This document shows positions 6,653 to 14,421 of a stretch of DNA of 20,754 nucleotides, one piece after another. Location: assembly GCA_964560425.1 (NCBI GenBank), contig CAZLLE010000064.1, forward strand, positions 1 to 20,754, read 5' to 3'. The notes beneath the pieces are model-generated. The model saw nothing but the letters and a program-made list of their open reading frames with translations. It searched no databases and was not told where the DNA came from. Made by a program: the position numbers and the translations under genes. This DNA is from CAZLLE01 sp964560425. GTDB taxonomy: Bacteria > Campylobacterota > Campylobacteria > Campylobacterales > QNZT01. Numbering within the stretch: position 1 is the stretch's first letter; each line of letters begins with the position of its first letter.

Positions 6653-7210
6653 ATGAGCGAAAAGAAACAAAAAGATCAAGATGTTGAGAAACAGATTGAT
6701 GTAGAAGAAGAAAATATAGAAAATGAACAACCTGAAGAGGAGGTTGAAGTTGATGAAATTGAGATGTTGAAAAATCAGATTGCTGATCTTGAGGATAATA
6801 GATTAAGAGATTTGGCTGATTTTCAAAATATCAAAAGAAGATTAGAGAAAGAGAAGGCACAGTCTATGGCTTATGCACATGAGCAGTTTGCTAGAGATCT
6901 TTTGTCTGTCGTTGATTCACTTGATAATGCTAGTGCCATGGTTAGTGGTGATATTGAGGTGAATGAAGAGAGTTTTTCTAAGCTTAAAGAGGGGATTGAG
7001 TTGACTATCAATCAGTTTGCTAAGATATTTGAAAAGCATGGAGTAGAGCTTGTAACTATGGATAATGGATTTGATCCAAATTTTCATGAAGCAGTAATGA
7101 AGGTAGATAGCCCAGATCATAAAGAGGGTGATGTTGTCCAAGTGTTACAAACAGGTTATAAGATTAGAGATAGAGTATTAAGACCAGCAATGGTTAGTAT
7201 TTGTAAATAG
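6653..7210 (+). CDS. grpE: Nucleotide exchange factor GrpE
   Basis: GrpE is the dimeric cofactor that releases ADP from DnaK in the Hsp70 cycle. The protein has 185 residues from the ATG at 6653. That start is chosen because AGGAGG lies 4 nt upstream, and because an earlier in-frame ATG at 6617 overlaps the promoter -10. The acidic N-terminal tail (about 1-40) is followed by a long coiled coil (about 40-90, with RLRDLADFQNIKRRLEKEK) and the C-terminal beta domain with the signature GFDPNFHEAVMKV, then VVQVLQTGYKIRDRVLRPAMV. dnaK follows 46 bp downstream, so they form an operon. In many relatives hrcA comes first; here the ATPase-PIN pair lies upstream instead. Confidence 0.96.
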   Translation: MSEKKQKDQDVEKQIDVEEENIENEQPEEEVEVDEIEMLKNQIADLEDNRLRDLADFQNIKRRLEKEKAQSMAYAHEQFARDLLSVVDSLDNASAMVSGDIEVNEESFSKLKEGIELTINQFAKIFEKHGVELVTMDNGFDPNFHEAVMKVDSPDHKEGDVVQVLQTGYKIRDRVLRPAMVSICK

Positions 7211-7256
7211 ATTAAAAAAAATAAAAATAAGAAGAAAAAATAAAAGGTAAAAATAT

Positions 7257-9146
7257 ATGTCAAAAGTAATAGGAATAGATTTAGGAACAACAAATTCATG
7301 TGTGGCTACATATGAGAGAGGTGAGAGTAAGGTTATAGCGAACAAAGAGGGTAAAAATACAACTCCTTCAATTGTAGCTTTCACAGATAAAGGTGAAGTG
7401 TTAGTAGGTGACCCTGCAAAAAGACAAGCTGTAACAAATCCAGAGAAGACAATTTACTCTATTAAGAGAATCATGGGTCTTATGTGTAATGAAGATAAAG
7501 CATCACAAGCAAAAGAGAGATTACCTTATCATGTAGTAGATAGAAATGGTGCATGTGCTATTGAGATTGATGGTAAAACATATACTCCACAAGAGATTTC
7601 GGCAAAAGTTTTGATGAAGCTAAAAGAGGATGCAGAGGCATTTTTGGGTGAGAGTGTAACTGATGCAGTTATTACTGTTCCTGCTTATTTTAATGATTCT
7701 CAAAGAAAAGCTACTCAAGAAGCGGGTGTAATTGCTGGATTAAATGTACTAAGAGTTATCAATGAGCCAACTTCTGCGGCACTCTCTTATGGATTGGATA
7801 AAAAAGAGGCTGAGCAGATTGTAGTTTATGATCTTGGTGGTGGTACATTTGATGTTACAGTTCTTGAGACTGGTGATAATGTTGTTGAAGTTTTATCAAC
7901 TGGTGGTGATGCATTTCTTGGTGGTGATGATTTTGATAATAGATTGATTGATTGGTTGGCTGCTGAATTTAAAAGTGATAGTGGAATTGATCTTAAAAAT
8001 GATGTTATGGCTATGCAAAGACTCAAAGAAGCTGCTGAAAATGCAAAAAAAGAGCTTTCTGCTGCAACTGAAACAGAGGTAAATTTACCATTTATCACAG
8101 CAGATGCATCAGGTCCTAAACACTTGGTAAAAAAATTAACAAGAGCAAAATTTGAATCATTGATTGAAGATTTGGTAGAGAAAACAATTAAAACAATTGA
8201 TTCTGTATTGGATGATGCTGGAATCTCTGCTAGTGAAATCAAAGAGATTATTATGGTTGGTGGTTCTACTAGAGTTCCAATGGTAAATGAGAAAGTAAAA
8301 GCATTTTTTGGAAAAGATCTTAACAAATCTGTAAATCCTGATGAGGTAGTTGCGATTGGTGCTGCTATTCAAGGTGCTGTTATTAAAGGTGATGTAAAAG
8401 ATGTTCTTTTACTCGATGTTACTCCTTTATCTCTTGGTATTGAGACTTTGGGTGGTGTAAAAACTCCTGTAATAGAGAAAGGAACAACAATTCCTGTAAA
8501 AAAACAACAAACATTTTCAACAGCAGAAGATAATCAACCAGCAGTAACAATTCATGTTGTTCAAGGTGAGAGAGAGTTTGCTAGAGATAATAAATCTCTT
8601 GGTCAATTTAATCTTGAAGGTATTCCACCAAGTCCAAGAGGTGTACCTCAAATTGAAGTAACATTTGATATTGATGCAAATGGTATTTTGACTGTAAGTG
8701 CTCAAGATAAAGCGAGTGGAAAACAACAAGAGATTAAAATTAGTGGTTCATCAGGACTTAGTGAAGAAGAGATTGAGAAAATGGTGCAAGATGCAGAAGC
8801 CAATAAAGATGCTGATTCAAAAAGAAAAGAGGCAGTTGAAGCTAGAAATCAAGCAGATGCACTTGTTCATCAAACAGAGAAATCTCTAAGTGAGATGGGT
8901 GATAAAATTGATGCAGCTGATAAAGAGAAAATTGAAGCAGCAGCAAATGATCTAAAAGAGACACTTAAAAATGATAGTGCATCAAAAGAAGATATTGATG
9001 CAAAAGTTAAAGTATTAACAGAAGCGAGTCATAAATTAGCAGAAGCAATGTATGCTAAAGATGGTGGTGCTGATGGAGCAACAGCTGGTGCAGGAGCACA
9101 ACAAAAGAAAAAAGATGATGATGTCATAGATGCTGAAGTAGAGTAA
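7257..9146 (+). CDS. dnaK: Chaperone DnaK (Hsp70)
   Basis: The protein has 629 residues, near the usual length. The nucleotide-binding domain begins IGIDLGTTNSCVA (about 5-17) and includes VINEPTSAALSYGLD, VYDLGGGTFDVTVLE and IIMVGGSTRVPMV. The substrate-binding domain follows the linker DVLLLDVTPLSLGIETLGG. A helical lid and Ala/Gly/Lys-rich tail end DDDVIDAEVE, matching the conserved acidic end of bacterial DnaK. It folds and protects proteins in the cytosol together with GrpE and DnaJ; dnaJ is not in this window. The ATG has AAGGT upstream. A hairpin downstream of the stop probably ends the grpE-dnaK transcript. Confidence 0.98.
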   Translation: MSKVIGIDLGTTNSCVATYERGESKVIANKEGKNTTPSIVAFTDKGEVLVGDPAKRQAVTNPEKTIYSIKRIMGLMCNEDKASQAKERLPYHVVDRNGACAIEIDGKTYTPQEISAKVLMKLKEDAEAFLGESVTDAVITVPAYFNDSQRKATQEAGVIAGLNVLRVINEPTSAALSYGLDKKEAEQIVVYDLGGGTFDVTVLETGDNVVEVLSTGGDAFLGGDDFDNRLIDWLAAEFKSDSGIDLKNDVMAMQRLKEAAENAKKELSAATETEVNLPFITADASGPKHLVKKLTRAKFESLIEDLVEKTIKTIDSVLDDAGISASEIKEIIMVGGSTRVPMVNEKVKAFFGKDLNKSVNPDEVVAIGAAIQGAVIKGDVKDVLLLDVTPLSLGIETLGGVKTPVIEKGTTIPVKKQQTFSTAEDNQPAVTIHVVQGEREFARDNKSLGQFNLEGIPPSPRGVPQIEVTFDIDANGILTVSAQDKASGKQQEIKISGSSGLSEEEIEKMVQDAEANKDADSKRKEAVEARNQADALVHQTEKSLSEMGDKIDAADKEKIEAAANDLKETLKNDSASKEDIDAKVKVLTEASHKLAEAMYAKDGGADGATAGAGAQQKKKDDDVIDAEVE

Positions 9147-9159
9147 TCTTATTAATTTA

Positions 9160-9183
9160 GGGGAGATATTAATTTATCTCCTC
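9160..9183 (+). terminator. Stem-loop after dnaK
   Basis: GGGGAGATA (9160-9168) pairs with TATCTCCTC (9175-9183), with one G-T wobble, around a 6-nt loop, 14 bp after the dnaK stop. A strongly pyrimidine-rich stretch (C5, C5, T6) follows to about 9212. It is a plausible transcript end, although the T run is not directly adjacent to the stem. Confidence 0.5.
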
Positions 9184-9218
9184 AATCTTTCCCCCTCCTA
9201 TCCCCCTTTTTTAACAAA

Positions 9219-9247
9219 TTGCATAAAAATCCTAAATATATTATATA
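9219..9247 (+). promoter_or_regulatory. Possible promoter of the repeat lipoprotein gene
   Basis: TTGCAT (9219-9224), 17 nt, TATATA (9242-9247). A second -10-like box, TATAAA, lies around 9259-9264. Either would give a short AT-rich leader before AGGAGAG (9280-9286) and the ATG at 9291. The region is so AT-rich that the exact start cannot be fixed. Confidence 0.35.
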
Positions 9248-9290
9248 AAAATCCGATTATATAAAATATATTCAAATTTAGGAGAGTAGT

Positions 9291-10775
9291 ATGAGTAGAT
9301 TTTTTTTATTGGTATTTGTTGCTTTTGCATTAATATCTATAAATGGATGTGGTGATGAATCATGTTGTGATAATGGAGTAAAAATAGATAATAGTTTTGT
9401 AGAAGAAGATAAAGTTAATACAGAGGATGTGGCAATTGAAACTTTATCAACTATTGTTCCTGAAGTGCAAGATGAAGAAGAGACCCAATTTAATAAAATA
9501 GATATAGCTCCTTTATCTATGAAGGAACCGAAGCCTGAACCAAAAGTAGAGCCGAAGCCTGAGCCTAAGCCTAAAGTAGAACCGAAGCCTGAGCCAAAAG
9601 TGGAACCGAAGCCAGAACCAAAAGTAGAGCCGAAACCTAAGCCTAAAGTAGAACCGAAATCTGAGCCAAAACCTGAACCAAAAGTGGAACCGAAGCCAGA
9701 GCCGAAGCCAGAACCAAAAGTAGAGCCGAAACCTAAGCCTAAAGTAGAACCGAAGCCAGAGCCTAAGCCTGAACCAAAAGTAGAGCCGAAACTTAAGCCT
9801 AAAGTAGAACCAAAGCCTGAACCAAAAGTGGAACCGAAGCCAGAGCCAAAACCTGAACCAAAAGTGGAACCGAAGCCTGAGCCAAAACCTGAACCAAAAG
9901 TGGAATCGAAGCCAGAGCCAAAACCTGAACCAAAAGTGGAATCGAAGCCAGAGCCAAAACCTGAACCAAAAGTGAAACCGAAGCCTGAGCCAAAACCTGA
10001 ACCAAAAGTGGAATCGAAGCCTGAGCCAAAACCTGAACCAAAACCTGAACCTAAAGCAGAGCCAAAGCCTAAACCAAAAGTGGAACCGAAGCCTGAACCC
10101 AAAGTAGAACCAAAACCAGAGCCGAAACCTGAACCGAAACCAAAGATAGAAGTTGTAACTTCTATTATTGATGGTTTAGATAATAAAAAAATTAAAACAA
10201 CTTGTCCTGTTGAGTTATCTGGAAAGAAAAGTAGTAGTCAAAACGGTGATATTGAAAAATATGAGTGGGTTTTAGATGATAAAGATATTTATACTGGAGT
10301 AGATTTGAATCTATCTTTTAGTGATGTTGGGGAACATGAAATTTGTTTGAGTGTGGAAGATATTTTTAATGAAAAGAGCTTTGAAAATTGTAAGAGATTT
10401 AAAGTTTATAAACATGATGATCCTACCCCTGTTATTGTGATTAAAAATAAAGATGGTGTCATCATGTCAGATGATAGTGATTTTCTTAAAGATAATATCT
10501 ATTATTTGGATTGTTTGAGTAGTCATGATGATTGTGATAAAAATGTTACAACATGTATATGGAGTGCTAAAAGTTTTAAGTCTGATGGTAGTGAGTATGT
10601 TCCTGTTTGTATCTCTGATGATGAAGATTATCATGGAGGAGATACTAATACAACAGAAACCTATTTATATATATGTACAAATCCTGTTTTAGATTATATT
10701 GAGATCACATTGAATGTAAAAGATCAGTTTGATAAAAATAAAACAGTAATTAGGACTTTAAAAAATATTAAATAG
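9291..10775 (+). CDS. Lipoprotein with long Pro/Lys/Glu repeat and PKD-like domains
   Basis: The protein has 494 residues. A lipoprotein signal peptide (1-19) ends SINGC, so Cys20 should be lipidated, and a second Cys pair follows at once (DESCCDN). After an acidic linker, residues about 79-285 are almost wholly PKPEPKVE-type repeats with register changes, similar in composition to the periplasm-spanning region of TonB. Such a segment is stiff and extended. The C-terminal part begins with a PKD-like domain (about 285-380, YEWVLDDKD and DVGEHEICLSVED) and continues with a second Cys-rich beta domain (about 380-494). I infer a surface or periplasmic protein whose folded head is held away from the membrane by a long stalk. 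AGGAGAG precedes the ATG. An AT-rich stretch of about 350 bp follows. The function is unknown. Confidence 0.8.
   Translation: MSRFFLLVFVAFALISINGCGDESCCDNGVKIDNSFVEEDKVNTEDVAIETLSTIVPEVQDEEETQFNKIDIAPLSMKEPKPEPKVEPKPEPKPKVEPKPEPKVEPKPEPKVEPKPKPKVEPKSEPKPEPKVEPKPEPKPEPKVEPKPKPKVEPKPEPKPEPKVEPKLKPKVEPKPEPKVEPKPEPKPEPKVEPKPEPKPEPKVESKPEPKPEPKVESKPEPKPEPKVKPKPEPKPEPKVESKPEPKPEPKPEPKAEPKPKPKVEPKPEPKVEPKPEPKPEPKPKIEVVTSIIDGLDNKKIKTTCPVELSGKKSSSQNGDIEKYEWVLDDKDIYTGVDLNLSFSDVGEHEICLSVEDIFNEKSFENCKRFKVYKHDDPTPVIVIKNKDGVIMSDDSDFLKDNIYYLDCLSSHDDCDKNVTTCIWSAKSFKSDGSEYVPVCISDDEDYHGGDTNTTETYLYICTNPVLDYIEITLNVKDQFDKNKTVIRTLKNIK
9525..10145 (+). repeat. In-gene tandem repeat coding for PKPEPKVE-type units
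   Basis: About 620 bp are built from variants of CCGAAGCCTGAACCAAAAGT and related 6-, 12-, 24- and 36-bp units. Units differ by silent changes (CCT/CCA, GAG/GAA) and register shifts, so the array is partly homogenised and partly diverged. All units are multiples of 3 bp, so gain or loss of copies would change stalk length without a frameshift. An open frame on the opposite strand (Gly-Phe-Gly-Ser repeats) is only a by-product of this array. Confidence 0.9.
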
Positions 10776-10981
10776 TATAGTAACTTTTTATATAAATATT
10801 TAGATATTAAGTTGCCCGTTTTAATAAAAAATTTTAATAATTTAATTTAAAGTTCTATCGATACTAATTTTTGAATTATTAAAAAAAAATTAATTGTGAA
10901 TTAATTGTGAATTAAAAATATAAAGTGTTACTAATAGTAACTATAGTAAAAATATTTAATTTTTTATAATAGTGAATTAAT

Positions 10982-11015
10982 TGTGAAAAAATTAAATATA
11001 TTTAATTTTTTCACA
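10982..11015. terminator. 34-bp perfect palindrome, possible bidirectional terminator
   Basis: 17-nt arms run without a gap from TGTGAAAAAATTAAATA to its exact reverse complement. The stem contains A6/T6 tracts, so RNA from either direction would form a hairpin ending in U-rich sequence. It lies about 210 bp after the upstream lipoprotein stop, so it could instead be a protein-binding site; the third TTAATTGTGAA repeat overlaps its left edge. Confidence 0.4.
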
Positions 11016-11060
11016 TAAACATGCGTTACTTTGCCATTTATGTTAAATATTATTAAAAGA

Positions 11061-11131
11061 TATAATTTGAATTTTATCTCCTTTTTCGTTAACATTCTTA
11101 TAAATAAAAAAACAAATGGGAGATAAAAATC
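11061..11131 (+). promoter_or_regulatory. Promoter and 5' UTR hairpin that may hide the ribosome binding site
   Basis: A TATAAT box (11061-11066) predicts a transcript start near 11073. The first bases of the message, TTTTATCTCC (11072-11081), are the exact complement of GGAGATAAAA (11119-11128), which contains the ribosome binding site of the lipoprotein gene starting at 11132. The leader could therefore fold so that the ribosome site is paired, giving translational control. No -35 box is evident. Confidence 0.45.
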
Positions 11132-12154
11132 ATGAAAAAATATTTATCTATTATATTAATAAATGTGATGGCTATAACTTTAAGTGGTTGTGGTTCTTCA
11201 GGCGATACGGGTTGTTGCTCAGGTTCTAGCATAAATAGTGAAACTACTTTGGTAGATACAGCTAATAAGAGTACATCTACAGTTGTTGCTAATCCAACTG
11301 ATTATGCCTCAATTAATCCTCCAAAATTGGGTACAAATAGTGTAAATCATGTACCTTTTGGTACTTTTGATCATTTCACTACAGGTATAAATGTACCTTA
11401 TTGTGGACAACTTACAGCTAAAGATGATGATCATGATACATTAACATTTCAGGTGGCTGATAAACCTTTACATGGTAGTTTGGAAGTAGATGAAAATGGT
11501 GCTTTTACTTATAAACCAAATTTGGGTTACGAAGGTAGTGATAGCTTCACTTATACAGCAAGTGATGATGTTAGTACTTCTGATAAAAAAAATGTTGATA
11601 TTTCAGTTGAGGGAACTAATAAAGATGTTCCAGATGCTCCAAGTGATCTAAAACTAAAAGTAAATGAGGAGTGCTCTATTGATGTTGAATGGAAAGACAA
11701 CTCTGATAATGAGGATAGATTTAACATATATGTAAATGATGAATTTAGTAAAAGCGTTGAAGCTGATGAAACAGATACAACACTATGTGGACTTCCTACT
11801 AATGTAGATTATAAAATTACAGTAGAAGCAGTTAATGAGTCTGGTCCATCAGATTCTATTAGTGATGAAATTACAATTGGTTCAGTTGCTCATAAACCAG
11901 ATTATCCATCAGGTTTTAGTGTTAAATGTAAAGATGAGAACTCTATTCGCTTCGAATGGAAACAAGTTAAAGGGGCATCTTGTTATGAGCTTCGTCAAGA
12001 TGGTGTTTTAGTTGCTACAGTCTCTGGTCATACTGATGAAGTTGTTATAGATGATTTAGTTGTTGGTAAACAATATACATTTGAGTTGAAAGCAGTAAAT
12101 GATGAAGGTAAATCAGAGTCTGCTATTTTAAAAGTAGAGTTATCTTCAGACTAA
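11132..12154 (+). CDS. Lipoprotein with cadherin/Big-like and two fibronectin type III domains
   Basis: The protein has 340 residues. The lipoprotein signal peptide ends LSGC (Cys20), followed by a second Cys pair (DTGCCSG). After a Ser/Thr-rich linker, residues about 85-160 form a cadherin-like/bacterial Ig domain (DDDHDTLTFQVADKPLHGSL, then FTYKPNLGYEGSDSFTYTASDD). Residues about 165-250 (PDAPSDLKLKV, IDVEWKDNSDNEDRFNIYV, YKITVEAVNESGPS) and 255-338 (IRFEWKQVKGASCYELRQDG, YTFELKAVNDEGKS) are two fibronectin type III domains. Such domains mediate adhesion or bind carbohydrate or protein outside the cell. It is a stand-alone gene with GGGAG 9 nt before the ATG and a strong terminator after the stop. 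The binding partner is unknown. Confidence 0.85.
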   Translation: MKKYLSIILINVMAITLSGCGSSGDTGCCSGSSINSETTLVDTANKSTSTVVANPTDYASINPPKLGTNSVNHVPFGTFDHFTTGINVPYCGQLTAKDDDHDTLTFQVADKPLHGSLEVDENGAFTYKPNLGYEGSDSFTYTASDDVSTSDKKNVDISVEGTNKDVPDAPSDLKLKVNEECSIDVEWKDNSDNEDRFNIYVNDEFSKSVEADETDTTLCGLPTNVDYKITVEAVNESGPSDSISDEITIGSVAHKPDYPSGFSVKCKDENSIRFEWKQVKGASCYELRQDGVLVATVSGHTDEVVIDDLVVGKQYTFELKAVNDEGKSESAILKVELSSD

Positions 12155-12160
12155 CTTTAT

Positions 12161-12190
12161 TAAAAAGGTGCTTCTAGGCACCTTTTTATT
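12161..12190 (+). terminator. Strong intrinsic terminator after the FN3 lipoprotein gene
   Basis: TAAAAAGGTGC (12161-12171) pairs perfectly with GCACCTTTTTA (12178-12188) around a 6-nt loop, 6 bp after the stop, with a T5 run in the descending arm. The A-rich ascending arm would also let it work for transcripts from the other strand. Confidence 0.85.
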
Positions 12191-12448
12191 ACAACTTGTA
12201 ACAAACTCTCTAATTTAAATTTTTTTCTCTTTTTATATATTTTTACAAAGTTTTTTCCTCTCTATCTTCCTTTTATCTATAATTATTCAAAATTTTCCTA
12301 ACGATTTATTAAATCAATAAAATATCAATTTTAAGTTTTTTATGCCTTTTTTAGCTATAAAAAGACAACTCTTAAATAAAATCAATAATTATAAAAGAGT
12401 TAATTAAGTTTTACTTTAATATAATTTCATTTACAAGAAGAGGGAAAC
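12191..12448. other. AT-rich gap with the nadE operon promoter
   Basis: No gene is credible here; the longest ATG-started frame is about 21 codons. A TATAAT box at 12420-12425 lies 24 bp before the nadE ATG and probably serves the whole nadE-uvrD operon; the start would be near 12432. No -35 consensus is visible, as is common in Campylobacterota. GAGGG shortly before the ATG is the ribosome binding site. Confidence 0.5.
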
Positions 12449-13255
12449 ATGTCAGAAAGATTTTTATTAGTAAAGAAGTACCTTGTCAACTTTTTAAGAG
12501 AAGAGACTTATAAGAGTGGGCTTAGTGGTGGTGTTGTTGGATTAAGTGGTGGTATTGACTCTGCTGTAGTTGCAGTACTTGCTAAATATGCATTTGAAGA
12601 TAAATTACTTTGTGTGATGATGCCATCTCAATACTCTAGTCAAAATAGTATAGATGATGCCTTGGAGTTGAGTAGGGCATTTGATTTGAAGACTGAGAGT
12701 GTAAATATTGGACCTTTGATTCAATCTTATGGAGCAAATGAGAACTCTAGTTCTTTGAGAGTTGGTAACTTCTCTTCAAGAATGAGAATGTCAATTTTGT
12801 TTGATATTTCTGCAAGAGAGAATTCATTGGTGCTTGGTACTAGTAATAAGAGTGAGCTACTTTTGGGTTATGGTACACTTTTTGGTGATTTGGCTAGTGC
12901 TATTAATCCAATAGGTGATCTATACAAGAGTGAAATTTTTGCTTTTGCTTCATATTTGGGAGTGCCTGAATCTATTATTAAGAAGCCTCCATCTGCTGAT
13001 TTATGGGAAGGTCAAAGTGACGAAGATGATTTGGGTTACACTTATGCACAGATTGATGCTGTCTTGAGAGATTATGTAGAAAATAGACTTTCACCAAAAG
13101 AGTTGGTTGAAAAAGGTTATGAGCAAGAGTTGGTAAATATGCTTATAAAGAGAATTTATCAAAATCAATTTAAAAGAAAACCACCAATTATTGCAAAACT
13201 TACATCAAGAACTATCGGACATGATTTTTTATACCCGCGAGATATTAAATTATAG
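12449..13255 (+). CDS. nadE: Ammonia-dependent NAD+ synthetase
   Basis: NadE turns nicotinic acid adenine dinucleotide, ATP and ammonia into NAD+ in the cytosol. The protein has 268 residues and only the synthetase domain, without the glutaminase domain of the longer form, so free ammonia is the expected nitrogen donor. The ATP pyrophosphatase P-loop SGGIDS is at 33-38. Other family blocks are VLGTSNKSELLLGYGTLFGD, INPIGDLYKSEIFAFASYLG, KPPSADLWEGQSDEDDLGYTY and, near the end, FKRKPP. It is the first gene of a compact operon, 32 bp before the aminotransferase gene. In other Campylobacterota nadE also lies near lpxK. Confidence 0.96.
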   Translation: MSERFLLVKKYLVNFLREETYKSGLSGGVVGLSGGIDSAVVAVLAKYAFEDKLLCVMMPSQYSSQNSIDDALELSRAFDLKTESVNIGPLIQSYGANENSSSLRVGNFSSRMRMSILFDISARENSLVLGTSNKSELLLGYGTLFGDLASAINPIGDLYKSEIFAFASYLGVPESIIKKPPSADLWEGQSDEDDLGYTYAQIDAVLRDYVENRLSPKELVEKGYEQELVNMLIKRIYQNQFKRKPPIIAKLTSRTIGHDFLYPRDIKL

Positions 13256-13287
13256 TTGAAGTTAATAAAAATAATAAAGGAGAGATA

Positions 13288-14421
13288 ATGAATGAGATTC
13301 CATTTTACAAACCGTCAATAGATTTTAATGAGAGGGGGCTTATTGAAGAAGTTTTGGCTCTTAAGGGAGCCTCGAAGATTGAAGAGTTAGAGGATATGTG
13401 TGCAGAGTATGTTGGTTGTAAATATGCTGTTGCAACTTCTAGCTGGAGTGGAGCTATGCATTTAAGTATGTTTGCACTAGAGCTTAAAAGAGGGGATAAA
13501 ATTTTATGTTCTGTCAACTCATTTCCAAGTGTTGCCGAATCCGTACGGCATTTTGATGCAGAGCCTATTTTTGTAGATATTGACAAAGATTCGTTTAATA
13601 TGAGTCCCGCAAAATTAAAAGAAGCTCTTGTTAAATATAAACACAAAAAATTAAAAGCTGTAATTGTTACTCATGTCGGAGGATTTAGTGCTCAACTAGA
13701 TGAGATATATAAAATTGCAAAAGAGAATGGTATAAAAGTTATTGAAGATGCCTCTTATGCTCTTGGAGCTACCTATAAAGGTAAAAAAATAGGTTCACAA
13801 GAAGGAACAATTACAACATTTAAATTTATTGGTCAACTGAAAAATAGTATTTCAAATACTGGTATGTTGACAACTAATGATGAAAAAATTTATAAAAGAG
13901 CAAAACTGATACGACATCATGCAATTGAATCTCATGGGTGGGATAAACATGGAAATCTTGGTTATGTTTATGATGTTGTAGATATCGGTATTAAATATGA
14001 TGCAAGTGAGTTAGAGGCTGCATTTTCTATTGGACAGCTTAGAAAAATGGATGACTTTATTCAAAGACGAAGAGAGATTGCAAAACTATATCATAGTGAA
14101 TTAGGTGATGTAAAACATATCTCTTTACCTGCTTTGGTTGATGAACATATTTACTCTCTTTTTATTATCAAAGTAGATAAAAATAGAGATGATTTTTCAA
14201 GACTTTTAAGAGAGAAGGGAGTCTATACTTCGCTTCATTATGTACCATTACATCTTTTGAGCTATTATAAACAAAAATACTCTTTGAGAGTAAATGATTT
14301 TCCAACAGCACTTACAAATTATCAGCAAATTTTATCTATACCAATCTATCCATCTATGAGTGATTCAGATGTAAAATTTGTGTGTGAACAGATCAAAGAG
14401 ATAGCACGAACTAGGGCTTAA
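13288..14421 (+). CDS. DegT/DnrJ/EryC1/StrS-family aminotransferase
   Basis: The 377-residue PLP enzyme is of the sugar-aminotransferase family. Supporting blocks are YAVATSSWSGAMHLSMFALE (cofactor phosphate site), VIEDASYALGATYKGKKIGS (Asp154 is the expected PLP partner) and the lysine region TTFKFIGQLKNSISNTGML, where Lys185 is the likely Schiff-base residue. The usual GEGG after the lysine is replaced by NTGM, and SFHP before it by FKFIGQL, so this is a divergent branch. Typical members aminate nucleotide-linked keto-sugars for glycans or lipopolysaccharide. The neighbouring lpxK, overlapping by one base, hints at an envelope role. The substrate cannot be read from the sequence. AAAGGAGAG precedes the ATG. 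Confidence 0.88.
   Translation: MNEIPFYKPSIDFNERGLIEEVLALKGASKIEELEDMCAEYVGCKYAVATSSWSGAMHLSMFALELKRGDKILCSVNSFPSVAESVRHFDAEPIFVDIDKDSFNMSPAKLKEALVKYKHKKLKAVIVTHVGGFSAQLDEIYKIAKENGIKVIEDASYALGATYKGKKIGSQEGTITTFKFIGQLKNSISNTGMLTTNDEKIYKRAKLIRHHAIESHGWDKHGNLGYVYDVVDIGIKYDASELEAAFSIGQLRKMDDFIQRRREIAKLYHSELGDVKHISLPALVDEHIYSLFIIKVDKNRDDFSRLLREKGVYTSLHYVPLHLLSYYKQKYSLRVNDFPTALTNYQQILSIPIYPSMSDSDVKFVCEQIKEIARTRA

Larger units (their letters stand above)
10776..11131. other. AT-rich intergenic region with short repeats and palindromes
   Basis: This 356-bp gap holds no credible gene. It contains three perfect copies of TTAATTGTGAA (10890-10900, 10901-10911, 10977-10987), a small inverted repeat GTTACT-AAT-AGTAAC (10927-10932 with 10936-10941), a 34-bp perfect palindrome (10982-11015), a TATAAT box at 11061-11066 and the leader of the next gene. 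It probably combines the end of one transcript with the control region of the next. Confidence 0.7.

Noticed and set aside
9278..10102. Long minus-strand open frame of Gly-Phe-Gly-Ser repeats
   Set aside because: It is the antisense reading of the PKPEPKVE repeat array; there is no ribosome binding site, and the + strand frame has a signal peptide and folded domains.
9525..10145. The Pro-rich lipoprotein as a TonB protein
   Set aside because: TonB has an N-terminal membrane anchor and a conserved C-terminal beta domain; this protein has a lipobox Cys and PKD-like domains, so only the stalk composition is alike.
12342..12407. Tiny ATG-started frame before nadE
   Set aside because: It is about 21 codons, has no ribosome binding site and has AT-rich chance composition.
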